Numbered from the stretch's first letter, positions 34,931-46,634 are shown. The stretch: 64,000 bases of DNA from Ramazzottius varieornatus (GCA_001949185.1 BDGG01000015.1:290314-354313); one strand, 5' to 3'. The notes: a model not told the origin generated them from the letters alone. Program-made: numbers and translations.

Positions 34931-36814
34931 TCAGACATTCGCTCGTATTTTAGCCTGATCAGAGTCGCCAGACTCAGTTGCACCGGCTTCTCGCTGTTGA
35001 CGGAGTGTTTCTTGATAGGCTTGTACTGCCAGCTCCAAGTTTCCTTTCCTTACGGCTTCCGACTCAATGTAATACTGCATAAAAGCGCACAGTAAAAAAT
35101 AGCAGGCACGTGGAAGGAAACTTTGCATAAGGCTTCACTGCTTACCTTTACTGCAGAAATTTCGCTCCCGTCAAACGCTTTCTGGAAGGCATCTGCTTTT
35201 TCCGGATGGAGAATGTAGTGCAACTGCAGTAAATCCATGACTACATCCATTCTACAACACATTCAACACAGGTTCATTAGTTTCCACAATTGGAACGTCG
35301 GCAAACAGACTGTACAAGATTATTTTCCCAAGTGGCGCACGTTTGCTCTATTGCCGGCTGGAAGCATCCGCCACTTGGAACAATGATCTTGACCAGTTCG
35401 TTAGCCGAACTCGCAGTTCATTCATCAGCTTTCCTCTCTCCACGAAATGACACGATTTCTTACCTATTGTTCTGTAACAGACGCATCAAAAAATTATCCG
35501 CTTTTTTCTGGGAAACCAGGTAGAACACCAGCCCGCCCATAAACCGGGTCGAGTCCAGCACGTCGTACTTCCGGTGAGTATCAATATGCTCATAGATCAT
35601 TCTCGTAACCTAAATTACAACCACCAACTGGACCTTCCCAACCCCATAACACCACCAACGAAATATAACAATTAAACATTCGATTATTGGAGGAACTTAC
35701 GCGGATGTAATCGGGATTGTCGGGCTCAAACTGCACCACAGCTCTTCCGAGCAAGTACTCATGAAAACCTTTGTCCAACGCAGCCTAATCACAAAAACCC
35801 GTTGGTGAAAGAACCACCGTACTTTCGCGCTGACAGCATCGAAAAACACTAATAACAGTGAATGGGATACCTGAAGATTTGCTTCTTCATAGACTGCGGG
35901 AAAGTCGATGTCTCTTCCTTCAACCGGGAAGTACGTGTTGTTTAGTCTGTCGAGTTCTTCCCACGTTACCGTTCTAAGTGTTCCATCCAGTTCCCTCACG
36001 TATCCTTTCCTGTTCTATAAACGAAGGAGACACATCAGTTTGCACATCGAAAACGGGAGAAATCTTTGCGTACGCGAGGTTTCACTCCATAGGTGATATC
36101 CATAAAGACGTGCTTGTGCGCATCGTAATTCTCCAAAAGTGGATCTTTCACGATGACTTGTTCACGAGGTTGTCGGGCAGGCAATACAGGAGGCATTTGA
36201 AGTCGTTCCTCCATTTCACGAAGCTTTTCTTCCCGTATCTGCAACCGGAAATGTGATTACAAACTGATTCAGCTGATGCGACGAGAAACTGCATACACGA
36301 TGATGCAAGTAATAACATTACAGACTGTATGCAGGCTGGCGAAACAAACTCTATCAGGTAATATGACATAAACCTACATACAGACAAATACAGACGAAAA
36401 CAGTACGAAGTGTGCGCAAGTTGGCGACGGCAACAGCCTGTATGATATTCTTACCCTGTTGAGTTGATCCTCTGTCAGCAGTTTCACTTCTGACCTCCGT
36501 AGATCCTTCACCTGTCGTCTGGAGAGAATCTTCTCCATTTTCCGTCCAGTAAGGCGCGAGAGGATTTGCTGCACATCGGGTCGGATGAAGAGTAACTCAA
36601 CAGGGGAAGAGCGCGCAGGTTGCGAAGGCGGTGTCTCTGCAGCAGCAGTACCATCGTTGGTTTGAGAAAGAGCGACGTCGGAAGCAGAAGGTGCATCGGC
36701 GAAAGATCTGTGAAAGTACGAGAAGGCAGGAGAGGGATGTTTCCGGCGCAGAGCAGCTAGTGAACGGAAGGTAAGGGATAATGTCGCAACAGATTTGGAA
36801 GCCATCCCGGCCAT
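34931..36814 (-). CDS. MRPS22: Small-subunit mitochondrial ribosomal protein mS22
   Basis: Seven exons on the minus strand (36814-36455, 36238-36074, 36014-35871, 35784-35701, 35609-35464, 35251-35146 and about 35074-34931) give 382 residues. Human MRPS22 has 360. All borders are GT-AG and phases agree. The first 37 residues are Ser/Ala/Arg-rich without acids, a mitochondrial targeting signal. Family blocks follow in order: DVQQILSRLTGRKMEK, LTEDQLNR, LQMPPVLPAR, HKHVFMDITYG, DGTLRTVTWEELDRLNNTYFP, VQFEPDNPDYIRV, YDVLDSTRFMGGLVFYLV and LLQLHYILHP. They match the metazoan protein along its whole length. mS22 is an animal-specific part of the mitoribosome small subunit. A foldback repeat sits in intron 5. 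The exact first base of the last exon is uncertain by one. Confidence 0.93.
35296..35410. repeat. Foldback element d, mS22 intron 5
   Basis: CCAAGTGGCGCACGTTTGC pairs with GCATCCGCCACTTGG. The outer arms are CTGTACAAGATTATTTTCC on the left and CAATGATCTTGACCAGTTCG on the right, matching the arms of element b. Confidence 0.8.
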
Positions 36815-37247
36815 CAGGTTCTTTGGTGGACACGAACGTCACCGGGAGTTAAGATGGGAAAATTTCGTGTCTGGGAAGACTGTATCCACTGTCCAGTCTC
36901 TCTAGCCAAAACAACCTATGTCCAAGAGATGGGGAAACAGGAGACGTCGAGGATAACAGTAGAGCCGAGAGCCGGGGCTTGCGTGACACACATGACACAA
37001 GTTGTGTCATGTAAGGTTATTTCATGTGTGTCGGGCTTGTCATCTTGTCAAGTGATGTCGTATCGAGCAGTTGATCAGTGTGGCGCTTTTCCAGTGTTCT
37101 TATCTCCGAAATCCAGTTCCGGATTCCAGGATCCGCGTGAGTTTTAACATTTTCTTTCATCGAACTTTAACGCTTTCCGTTTGGTATTAGACTGTATTTT
37201 GTAGGTTCGGAGAAGACTGGAAGGAAGTCCCGCGTCTCAACGTCGGG
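36815..37247. other. Divergent intergenic region between mS22 and the MATH-BTB locus
   Basis: Transcription of the two loci is divergent here. The only structure seen is the near-perfect palindrome CATGACACAAGTTGTGTCATG (about 36990-37012). Two similar CATGTGTGTC segments lie nearby. No TATA box is clear. Confidence 0.4.
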
Positions 37248-38315
37248 ATGGATACAAGCACTGTGATCAATTATTGCTCCTTGTCGAATTCTACCCGCAT
37301 TGATTTCACCCTTTCCCAGTACCAAAATGTTCGGCAGTAACAGGGACCCATCCGGGACTCTTCGATTTGGCTCGGCCGAAGCAGTTGTCGGGGGGATTTT
37401 CCTGGAGCTTGGAAGTCGACCCCATACATCGAAAGCCGATTGACGGCTTGGAGGGAGTCGGAATCTTCTTGCGACAAATTCCTACGTCTGCGCAAGGTAA
37501 GACAGGCAGTATCACCACAGGAGTCGTTTTTGGGTGCGTGTTAGACCCCTTTTTCCGCTGTTGACGGAATCTACAACATGCACTCACTGTTTCCTGTTTC
37601 TTTCAGCTTTGTGGACCCTGTCACCGACGACTTTCTGCCGGACTTCTCCACATTTGTCAAGAGGTTCCCTTCTCGTCTCCGCGCACTCCATGAAGTAGAA
37701 CCAGTCGTTTCGCACGGCTCTTGCAAGGTTCGTGCCGTCATCACCACCAGCCTCGAGCTAGCATCTTCATCGGCTACGTATGTATCCGATGGCACGAAGG
37801 GAAATCGGATGTATGAGTCGGATATTGGTCGCGATTTCACGCTAGTCTCCTCCGAAGGAGCCGAACGACACGTTCACAAAGCGGTCTTGAACGCTTCTTC
37901 CTCGATCTTCCAACGAATGTTCCAAGCAAACTTGGCAGAATGCCGAACTGGCCGCTGTGTCATCCCCGACATCGACACCCAAACTCTGGACTTCCTTCTT
38001 CGTTACATGTACTACGGTTCTTTGGACGGAATGGTGAAAAAGGGAAGGACATCTTGGCTGCAGCCGAGAAGTATGGGTTGCTGGAACTGAAGGAAGCTTG
38101 CGAGAAAGTGCTGATCGGACAACTTGGAATTGCTGTTCATGGCCGATATGTATTCCGCTGCACTACTGAAGGAAGCCGTCATCGCGAACCTCGTCAAGAA
38201 CGGCGCGAAAGCTCATAAGGATGGAGTGCTGAACAAGATTATGAAGCAGGCCGTCAAGACCGGAAATGCCGGGTTGGTGTGCGACATTTTCGGGGCGGTG
38301 TTCCAGAAGAATTGA
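37248..38315 (+). pseudogene. MATH-BTB (SPOP-like) protein gene with several frame breaks
   Basis: A MATH-like start (ATG at 37248, STRIDFTLSQYQNV) breaks into another frame that reads GGFSWSLEVDP...GVGIFLRQIP. It continues after a possible intron as FVDPVTDDFLPDF. The BTB domain follows (DFTLVSSEGAERHVHKAVLNASSSIFQRMF, then TLDFLLRYMYYGSLDG). At about 38035 the frame changes to read DILAAAEKYGLLELKEACEKVL, and at about 38120 it changes again to ELLFMADMYSAALLKEAV, ending in TGA. At least four disruptions are needed for one protein. Intact proteins of this type are substrate adaptors for cullin-3 ligases. Surrounding genes are unbroken, so assembly error is less likely than pseudogenisation. 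An AATAAA follows at 38355. Confidence 0.75.
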
Positions 38316-38354
38316 TACACACGTCTGGATAATCTGATCCTTTGAATATTCTGC

Positions 38355-38424
38355 AATAAATTATGAGTGGTATTGAAATGAGTGGCGTTTAAGTGAGTGG
38401 CGTTTAATATGAGTGGCGTTTAAA
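38355..38424 (+). repeat. Poly(A) signal and short tandem repeat after the MATH-BTB locus
   Basis: AATAAA (38355-38360) lies about 40 bases after the stop. It is followed by four tandem units of GAGTGGCGTTTAA type (38365-38424, the first diverged). A TATATATAAGG sequence follows near 38431 with no gene attached to it. Confidence 0.7.
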
Positions 38425-38558
38425 TTCAAACTATATATAAGGCAACCATAAGTCGTGACCAGTCAGAATGGCAACCTGTTGATTATAGAGCAATACGGAG
38501 CCCGAAGAAATTTCTATCTAACTCTGCCAACTCTGCACTCGTTCTGTTTTTGTTACAA

Positions 38559-40170
38559 TTAAATCTTCATGCATTGGACCAACGTCTGGAACTCTAGGTT
38601 TGAACTTCCGCCTTGCCCCACAGCCTCGTGTAGTTTCATCTGCAGTTCCCTGGCTGAATTCCGCATGTTATCGTTACCAGCGACCTTCTCGACCAACCCC
38701 ACAAGTTCTTCCGCCGAGACCACCCTTCCGAACCTGTAGTCGGCATCTCTCAGTACAAATGCCGCGCCATGCTTTTCCAAGAACTCCGCGTTAATCGACT
38801 GGTCTGCCGCTTGTGGCCAGGCGACAAACGGTACTCCACCCATCAGTCCCTCCAACGTCCCATTCCAGCCACAGTGGCTGACGAATACGCTCGTACTCTT
38901 GTGACCCAACACCAGCGTCTGAGGAACCCAAGACATCAATAAGACCGACGAGTTCGGTTCTGTGAGTCCTCCACCAACCTCTTCAAGAAAGGCTCCCGGA
39001 AGGAGGCTTTGATGTTGGCTTTTCAACGACCAGACAACAGCCCGAGTCTTTCGAAGCACCTTGATGGCTTCCATGATTTCGACCATCTGACCAACATTTG
39101 GAGTGGCGATCGTACCGAATGAAATATACACTACCGAGTGCTTTTTCTTGAAATCCAGCCACTTTTTGACTTTTGCTTGGACGACCATTTCCTCGTTGCT
39201 CTTTGCAGTGCTGGTTGACTCGCGAGCTGGAGGGGACAACATCAGCGGACCCACGCAGAAAAACGGAACGTTCGCCATGCCCGGCTGTTGCTTCGCCTGA
39301 ACGATGACATCCTCCTCAAAAGCCCGAATGGAATTGATGATGACGCCGCGGCACTTTGGCATGGCTTTCTTCAATGGAAGGAAAAATTCGTGGAGCAATG
39401 TGGCGGGAACTGGACGAGTTAGACATCCATCGAAGGCAGGGTATTCCATCAAGGTTGGAGCGTCAGAAAAGTGAAGCATTGGGGTATTCTCGTCGATGAG
39501 GAAAGTGTAGAGGGACAGGTTATATGCACATCCGGTATTCAGAATGTAGAAAGGAATGTTCCTCTCAATGGCGGCGGTCAACGCGATTCCGGTAAAGTTA
39601 TCGATAATGAGGAAATCCACAGGCTTTACTGATGAGTCTGGGTCAGTCACGGAGTTTTCTGCAGTTCAGCCCGAAACATTGTTAGAAAATACTGTAGTAA
39701 ATTTAAAAGACACGACATGCTTCTGATGCGTAGCTTAGTTCTTGTAAGGTTGCTTCCTCGGCCAAGAAGCGAACTAAATCTTGTATGAGATCGATTTTGA
39801 CGGTTATGATTTTACCTGTAGGGTTTGGGGCTGTTCTTGTTGAAATATTCCGGACGAAGTTTCCGACTCCCTTCAGCATTTTGTGCATGTCCTCGCCGAT
39901 CGACCTGCCGCTTTTTTCGTGTGTAAGGGCATCCAGTTCTCCTTCAATGCCATCTCGGATACCGTAGAACTGAACTTTGCCGGTATCACACAGTCCACGT
40001 CTTTGCAGACCCTCCAACGAAGAGCTGGACAAGGCTAAAGTTACATCATGGGACGAGCTGAGGCGTTCGGCCAGTTCCAACATGGGGATGATGTGCCCAA
40101 ATGCATTGAGCGTCACGCAGATAATATGGGTCTTTCCTGGGTTATCCATCGAAAACAACTGACTGAGCAT
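38559..40170 (-). CDS. Plant-type soluble UDP-glycosyltransferase (GT1 family)
   Basis: Two exons (40170-39714 and 39658-38559, phase 1) give 518 residues. A second ATG at 40149 is equally possible. The enzyme would transfer a sugar from a UDP-sugar to a small lipophilic acceptor. The N-terminal catalytic His is in NAFGHIIPML and a catalytic Asp candidate is in FLIIDNF. The C-terminal PSPG box runs exactly 44 residues from WVPQTLVLGH through FVSHCGWNGTLEGL to WPQAADQ, ending in Gln as in plant glucosyltransferases. Animal UGTs instead have an ER signal peptide and a C-terminal membrane anchor, and this protein has neither. This suggests a cytosolic detoxification or metabolite enzyme, and an ancestral or horizontally acquired lineage. 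A TATATAG sequence on the minus strand near 40355 could be a TATA box. Confidence 0.9.
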
Positions 40171-41105
40171 CCAGGACGGTACTTAAAGGTTCGAGAAACC
40201 AGCGATATAGAGGTTGCCGTTGAAGTGTAAGAACATTCTTGTTGGGTTGAATTAGAAATCGACGTAACTGGAAACGCTTGGTCATGCCGGAAGACAGTCG
40301 ACAATCGAATGACCACAGGCCACTTCGAGATATCATCGTCGGGGCCACTCTGGTCTATATAGTTCCATCGGAAAATCAAACCAGATATGATGCAATCTAA
40401 TCTTAGACGAGTGTAATTTTCGATAGCCTCTTATTCTAGTCGTGAACGTCAACCAACTTAGTTGCATGGAGGGAGGAAGATTAACACTTGGAACAAGCTA
40501 AGCCTGTTGCCGGTTTGTCCAGTCTTTTTCTTATCCGCGGCATGCCATCCTCGGTAAGCAATTCTGCCAATGCACCTGTGCTGCAAAAATAAGGAAGATA
40601 AGCGGAACTGAAATGAGGGACAGAGAGAGGCAAAGCTGGAGGAGGAGAACAGATCGCAAGCAGACCACTTTCGGGATTCTGACTTCTGAGTTCAAGGGTG
40701 CCTTAAGTTCTCGCCGTCTTTCCGCCCTATCCCATTTGGAATTGGCCCAATACCTTCCTGTTTTGTAACCATTTGTCACCGGAGTGCTTGTGGCGACTCT
40801 CGGTGTTATGTTAAGTCGCGTCATGTCAGGTTAAGCTTGTGGCAAGAGAGCCTCTGGGCATTCCCAGCTCTCCAGACGTGGATGCCTTGCAAGGCATCGT
40901 GCCAAGGCTTACACAAGTCATTTGTCTCTTGTGCTTGTATCTAACGGTTGGCTCATGTTGAATGTTTGGATGTAATATCTTCCCCGTGTTGCATCCTGTT
41001 TCCGTGTTCCCTTTACGCCCTGAGCTTGCTGGTGGCATCTCTGAGAGGCTTGTTGAGGATAGGGTAGAAGTCTGATCAACTTCCGGCTTGATTCCTCCTG
41101 TTACT
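40171..41105. other. Intergenic, no gene recognised
   Basis: Only short unsupported frames. The left 200 bases should include the UGT promoter. Confidence 0.4.
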
Positions 41106-41495
41106 TGCTAGGGCCAGTTGTCATGCCTCGAAGTGATGAACCTTCTGGCCTGGATCGGTCGTGAATCGGGGTGAAAGACCCTCGTCCAGCGAAGCCTAGA
41201 CTGGTAAGGGAGCATTCATTAATGACGTCAGGTACCCAGGGAGGGAGGGATGATGGGTTCCTGAAACCTGACAGCAATGTCATTAAAGCCAGTTGATTGC
41301 TTGAATTGCCTGACATGGGAGGAGGGAAGGTCAGGCCTCCTAAAATCAAAACCTGACGTCATTAATGAATGCTCTCTCAGTCTGTTTCTTGTCCTCGCTA
41401 GGGCTAGTTGCCAGGACACGGAGTGTTAGACCTTTTGTCCTGGATCGGTCGTGAGTTGGGGTGAAAGATCCTCGTCCAGCGAAGCCTAGACTAGT
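41106..41495 (+). repeat. Direct duplication of about 100 bp flanking a 165-bp MITE
   Basis: The segment from GCTAGGGCCAGTTG to GAAGCCTAGACTGGT (41106-41206) recurs at 41396-41495 with scattered differences. The best block is CCTGGATCGGTCGTGA...GGGGTGAAAGA...CCTCGTCCAGCGAAGCCTAGACT. Between the copies lies the inverted-repeat element 41210-41374. Confidence 0.85.
41210..41374. repeat. MITE, 165 bp, with perfect 24-bp inverted ends
   Basis: GAGCATTCATTAATGACGTC plus AGGT at 41210-41233 is exactly mirrored at 41351-41374. The interior is non-coding. No clear target duplication outside the ends was found. Confidence 0.85.
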
Positions 41496-41580
41496 GAGCC
41501 TGTTCTTGTTGGGGAATACCTGCGGTCACAGGGCGAGAGCCTCGTTGTCTGTAGGAGCAGAGCCGAGCACTTGTCGAGTA

Positions 41581-43379
41581 CAGTCCAGTCGCTCGAGATG
41601 TGTACATCGCTCTTCGATTTTAACTTGCCACCAGCCAAACATTTACCGTATAGCTTGCAAAAAAACAAAAGAAATTGACGTCAAGAGGCTACGGCCGATA
41701 TATTTGAGCAAAGATCAGCTACATGTTTTCCACCATATGGAACGCACCAGCTTTGCGGAAGCAGTTTCGTATAGTCGAACTATTAACTTCTGACCATGCC
41801 TTCACAATCCATTTGATCGAATGCAGAACTGTTAGAGACCTTTTATATTCCTCGAGGTTCTGGAAGTTCTCTCTGTTTTCGCGGCGATGGTCAGCTTTGG
41901 CAGCGCTTTCATGTGCCTGGAAGGTCTTGATAATTCCTTGATCGAGAGGCTGGATTATGCTGGTTTGTTTAGGAGGCAAGAAAACGAGCTTCACATGAGA
42001 TAGACTATCGACCTTGTGGCCTGATGCGTTGTCCAGCAAGAGCAAGAGCCTTTTTTCGTTTAGTTCTTTCAACCAGGGAGTAAAGACGGCCTTTGTTATC
42101 CAGGCTTTTATGTTGTTCGCCCACGTAAAGCCAGCTTTCTTGAAGTCTAGCTTTACCTTGGTGAAGGCACGCGGCTTTCTGGACCGTCCTATGACAAGGG
42201 GAGGAAGCTTCTCGCCAGACGCACTGCAGCAGAGCATGACCGATATCCGTTCCGTCACCTTCTTTCCACCTTTCATCCTTTGTCCAACCTTAAGAAGAGT
42301 CTTTCGAGGCATAGAGCGACAGTAGCTTCCGGTTTCATCACAATTAAAAATGTCAGCGTTCTTGTATCTCTGAAGGGTCTCAGGCAACTTGTTTCTTATC
42401 CAGTCTTCCGCGACTTTAAGATCACTTCCTGCTTCTTCGCCTGCAAGTAATGCTGTACTACTACAGCACTTCAGAGAAGTTACTTTGAGAGGTAGAATTC
42501 TACCTCGCAAAACCACTGTCTGAAGCTGGTTTCTTCTAAGGACACCAGAAACCCATCCTTGACTACCTTTGAAGTTTTCTGTATTCAAGTTGGTAGCTAC
42601 GAGCCGTGCCTCCTCCTTCAGATCAGTGAATGATACAGGAAATCTCTTCTGAATACAATCTTCATGGTATTTCATAGCCGCTTCTTCAAGAACGTCGAAC
42701 TTGCGCTTCCTGGATACGATACTTTTACTGCGAACGTCAGCCGGCAACGCGAGATACTTCTCTCGCTGTTTGCCAAGTTTTGCAATAGTCGATCGGTAGC
42801 GGACGTTGAACTTTTCCATGATTTCCCTCAGAGTCACCTAACAAAAAAAGAAAGGTCAGCCCACGATCTCTGGTTCTCCTGCAAACATCGAAGGTTTTAC
42901 CTGCGACGGATATAATTCCAGTATCTTTCGCTTTTACTCCAACGTCAGCCTATCGCCAGTCCTTCCTCGAGCAACAACAGTGGACCCATTACCAGCAGGA
43001 TTAGATCCAGATGCCATCTCAGCGGTCAGCAAGAGGAGTTCGCTGGAAACAAGGATTTGTCGGCTGCAGAGATTAACCGGAAGTGCCTCTCGTCGTTTAC
43101 TGCTTATCCGTGAGATATACTCCATCAAATGTCCTTTCTGTCGATCAAAGCTTCAGTCTACGGACGTATTCTCAACTCTTCACTGCTTGTCTGGGAAGCA
43201 CGCGACGCGGTAGGGAAGAGAAAGTTCGGAAATTTGAGAAGAAAAGCGAAAAGTAAATGCAACGGGTTGCGTGAATGAACAAATAATCAATAAGGGCTAT
43301 GGCGAGCAGTCTTGTGCTCACTGTGATTTTGCAGTTTTGAAATCGAAGAGCGATGTACACATCTCGAGCGACTGGACTG
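41581..43379 (-). mobile_element. Tigger-like (pogo/Tc1-mariner superfamily) DNA transposon, complete ends
   Basis: Length 1799 bp. The first 40 bases (41581-41620, starting CAGTCCAGTCGCTCGAGATG) are the exact reverse complement of the last 40 (43340-43379). The element is flanked on both sides by TA, the expected target duplication (41579-41580 and 43380-43381). It holds one transposase gene on the minus strand. Perfect ends argue for recent insertion. Confidence 0.93.
41719..43128 (-). pseudogene. Tigger-like transposase, disrupted by one nonsense codon
   Basis: Exon 1 (43128-42901) and exon 2 (42837-41719) join at GTCGCAG|GTAAAA...TTGTTAG with no phase change. The CENP-B-type helix-turn-helix begins RTGDRLTLE, then a TAA interrupts, then KRKILELYPSQ continues in the same frame into VTLREIMEKFNV. 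The DDE_1 catalytic domain is intact: FNCDETG (first D), LLLLDNASGH (second D) and PLDQGII (third D). It would bind the 40-bp ends and cut and paste the element. With the TAA, translation from an upstream ATG stops at residue 64, unless a downstream start is used. Everything else looks functional. Confidence 0.88.
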
Positions 43380-43577
43380 TAACACTGAACTTGCAGGAAG
43401 AACGATAGGTTTCTGAAGGTGTTGCGTTAACTCCGTTAACACATTACCCTGAATGAAGGTTCGGCAAACTAAACCCTCACTTGGCGGAGGATAAAATTAG
43501 CGGACCTCGATGCGGCCGGGAGTGAGATTTCCAGATCACGAGGCGCCACCTACGGATGTTTTCTTGTCTTAATACCT

Positions 43578-45676
43578 ATGTACATTCAATCAAACGCGGC
43601 CAATCAACCAGCTTGTCGTCAGGACTTTAAATTTGCGGGGCAACATTTCCTCCAGTTTCCTCCCATCTGTTCCAGTTTCCTTCTGTTTACATCCTCGCCA
43701 ACCAGTGCTGCGCTGATGGAAGAGACTACAGCTTCTGTGTCCGGGAGGCACCATCGGATAAGTGAATCGGTTCTGCCGTCGTCGGCGGCAGAGGTCGACG
43801 GTACTTCAGCGACTGTGGACAGCTTGGACGAAGCGATGGGAAATCTGGACGTCTGCGACGAGTATGGCAACTCTACTGCTGATCTTCCTGGAACTTTGGT
43901 GACACTAGATGATATACCCGACGGTCTTCTGGCCGATATGCTTGGTTTCGTTGATCTTCAACCCCGGACGAAGTTTCGCATGTGAGTTCAGTTTTGAACT
44001 GAAGAGGAACTCCACTAAACTTTCATATGATTTGGTTCGCTTGATTGTTTGCATAGGATATGTTCAAGATGGAATTATCTCCTCACTTCCGGTGGCGTCA
44101 TGAAGACCATCAGCTTCGACATGAACAACATCACCGAACGGAGGACAGTGTGTAATAGCTCCGTCATCGAACCCGAAGAAGTTGAAGATAGACCTTTGGA
44201 AAGGGTGTTCGTTCTTCGTCGAGGAGTTCCTTTGGGAGAGGGAGACTCTGCCCGATGGGGCAAGACTGATTACTTCCGAGTGGACAATGCGGAAACTAAC
44301 CCTGTAAAGACGGTGAAGATCCAGAATCTTTCGATGTATATTCGGGAATATGGTAGTAACGTCCAGAACGTCCTTCTGTACGGTAAGAAACTGATGAACT
44401 GGACCAGGAACAAATAGAGAGGCTGGCGAACCAGATGTGCTCTTTGGCCGTGCACCTACATGTGCGAAAGTTCGACTTTGTTGTACCGTTCGAGTATGCA
44501 TGTGCACGAGTTGGTCGATGCTGCGCAAGCAAGGTGTAATACGTACCACGCAGGCCTGCTTGCGAGTTGTAGAAAGCATGGTTTGAGGTGTGTAGGTGCC
44601 TGAGAGTCAGAGACCAGCTGATGGTTTTCGGGTTGGCTGGTCTCCTAAAATTTTTCACATCCTCGATGAACGTTCATCTTTCCTAGACAGCTTCTTTAAA
44701 GCTTGCTTGATGTTTGCAGATCCAACACACCGTCAAGGAAGAGACTGGAGCGCCTTCCAGAATATTTTGAGGAATTTTTTGGGGATTTTCGATGACTCTC
44801 GTTTGGCACGTTTTATTCTTTCTGGCTATCATGTTTACGCTTCCATGTTGCTAGATATTCAGAAGTCATTACCAGATAGCTGCCAGATAGTCCTCCACCA
44901 AACTGTTATCTCAGGCCTTCATCGCTGGATGTTCCCGCAAAGCCAACTAGCAGCGGGGTATTCTATCGAAGTGGAAGAGGCGGAAGTTGTTCGGCTGAAC
45001 CGGGGACTTTGCCACCGTTTGTGTAATGTGACGGAAGAACAAGCTGAACCAACAGTTGAGGATACGGAACAAGTTGCGCAAGAGTTCTTCCGTCTGGCGA
45101 GCAAGTATGCCAGGGAAATGTATGAGGAAGAAATTTTGGAGCTGATCCGAAGGAGACTCATTGCCTGCTGGGGAAGTTGGCCGAAAGGGTTTTTAACCGC
45201 GGGGTTCCGCGCTGACGTTCAGACGATCTATTCGAAGTAAGTTAACACTCAGTCTGCTTCGATTTAAAGAAGCCGGACAGATCGTAGGTCGAAGTGGCGC
45301 ACGCTCCCTGCTGTCACCATCGAAAACGTTCGCCACTTGGAAAAACAATCAAACCAGACATGTTCGTTTCCAAGTGGCGCACGCTCGTCCATTTTCACTG
45401 GATCTGTGCGCCACTTGGGACACATTTTTGCCGAGCTCTGATTAATTTTGGTAACAATTTCTCTTCTTTCGTAGGCTGGAACCGAAGAAAGAAGACGGTA
45501 GCTTGGGTTTGGATGACTTCACTTTGGAAAAGCTAAAGATGCTCCGTCCGCTGACTCTTCGCCTGATCGAATGGCAACTTCCCAGCCACGATCATCGCAA
45601 TCCTGAAGAGGAGATTGACGGGCAACCGAATTACCATGTGGTGGGGATTGATGACAATGACGATGAGAACGAATGA
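43578..45676 (+). CDS. F-box protein
   Basis: Four exons: 43578 (or 43716)-43981, 44057-44382, 44687-45236 and 45475-45676. Splice borders and phases fit. Starting at the second ATG (43716) gives 447 residues, and the first ATG gives 493. The F-box spans the exon 1-2 junction: TLDDIPDGLLADMLGFVDLQPRT, then KFRM, ICSRWNYLLTSGG. It should bind SKP1 of an SCF ligase. The rest has no repeat or motif that I can name (neither WD40 nor leucine-rich repeats), and the C-terminus is acidic (DDNDDENE). Segments such as ISGLHRWMFPQSQLAAGY look well folded. Substrate unknown. Foldback repeats occupy intron 3. Confidence 0.85.
45275..45440. repeat. Foldback element cluster e (two units), F-box gene intron 3
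   Basis: Unit 1: GAAGTGGCGCACGCTCC with AACGTTCGCCACTTGG. Unit 2: CCAAGTGGCGCACGCTCG with TCTGTGCGCCACTTGG. The linker AAAAACAATCAAACCAGACA corresponds to the family's outer arm. Confidence 0.85.
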
Positions 45677-46634
45677 ATTGTAAATTACGGTATTTTTGTT
45701 TCCTTTTGGCCTCATTTCTTCGGTGCAAATATCGCATGGTGTTTACTTACGAATCATTTTCTCGTACTAAGTTATGTTTTTAGGTGGAACTATTTGGTTT
45801 TTTTGTCCGTTAAGTATCCGCGTGTGAAGGTGTCTGTTTTGTATTGGACATTTCTTTGTTACCGTTTCATATGGACTGGAGTCGCCTATTTTAATCGTGG
45901 TGGTGACGGTGGTACTGACAAAGTAAACCGAAGGATCTCCGTGAAATTGAAATTAACGAACTTCTGCTGTATCGCTTTGATATTTATCATAATTCAAACC
46001 CCTCGCGTTCTTCTTTGACTCCTGGATCTTGGGCTCCTGACGTAATTCTGAACCGAGCAAGGTCCAGAATTCTTGACGTCATCGCATTAGCACAGAAGAC
46101 GAAGACGTAAGCAGTCCGAGTTTTACTTCGTTGTGACGTAAGGCCTAACGGGATGTACCAGTCTGGTACAGTGACGTTTCGAATTATGAGTTGAGCGCGG
46201 GAATATGGCACGTGGTTTTTAACTGGCTCCGTGCGCTGTACGAAGCACCTGGTTGGTATGACTTGATTTGGCTCAATTGCGTTATTAATCGAGCCTGTTG
46301 GGGACGAAACTGCGCTTCGTATACCATCTGGAGAGCACGTGGTTAGTTATGTCTTTATAGTGGATCACAGTCACGAGGCCAATTTTGTTAATTTGAACTG
46401 GGCTAAATTGATTTGATGGTGAAGCGTGCACAATGCACGGTGAAATTCAGTCGACGTTGTGGTTTATTTCTTGCCAGAATTCAATTTGAATCCTTTGACT
46501 TCGTTATCTTCCGACACCATTCGCTTCACTCCCGCTGGAAAAAATCCCGTGCTACATCTGTATCGTCGTGAACGTCTACATCCTCTTTCCGCCAAGACAA
46601 ACCGACCTGGACCGTGTCTATCCACCTCGAAAGA
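45677..46634. other. Intergenic region and Dsup 5' region
   Basis: About 960 bases contain no other gene. They should hold the Dsup promoter. No TATA box is evident in the last 200 bases, which are pyrimidine-rich. The start context is AAAGAATGG. Two AATTC/GAATT-rich segments and a repeated CTGACGTAAT / TTGACGTCAT motif (46037 and 46071) resemble CRE half-sites, but this is speculative. Confidence 0.4.

Noticed and set aside
38427-38445. TATATATAAGG as a promoter
   Set aside because: No plus-strand gene follows within range; the next frame opens with an ATG and stops after four codons.
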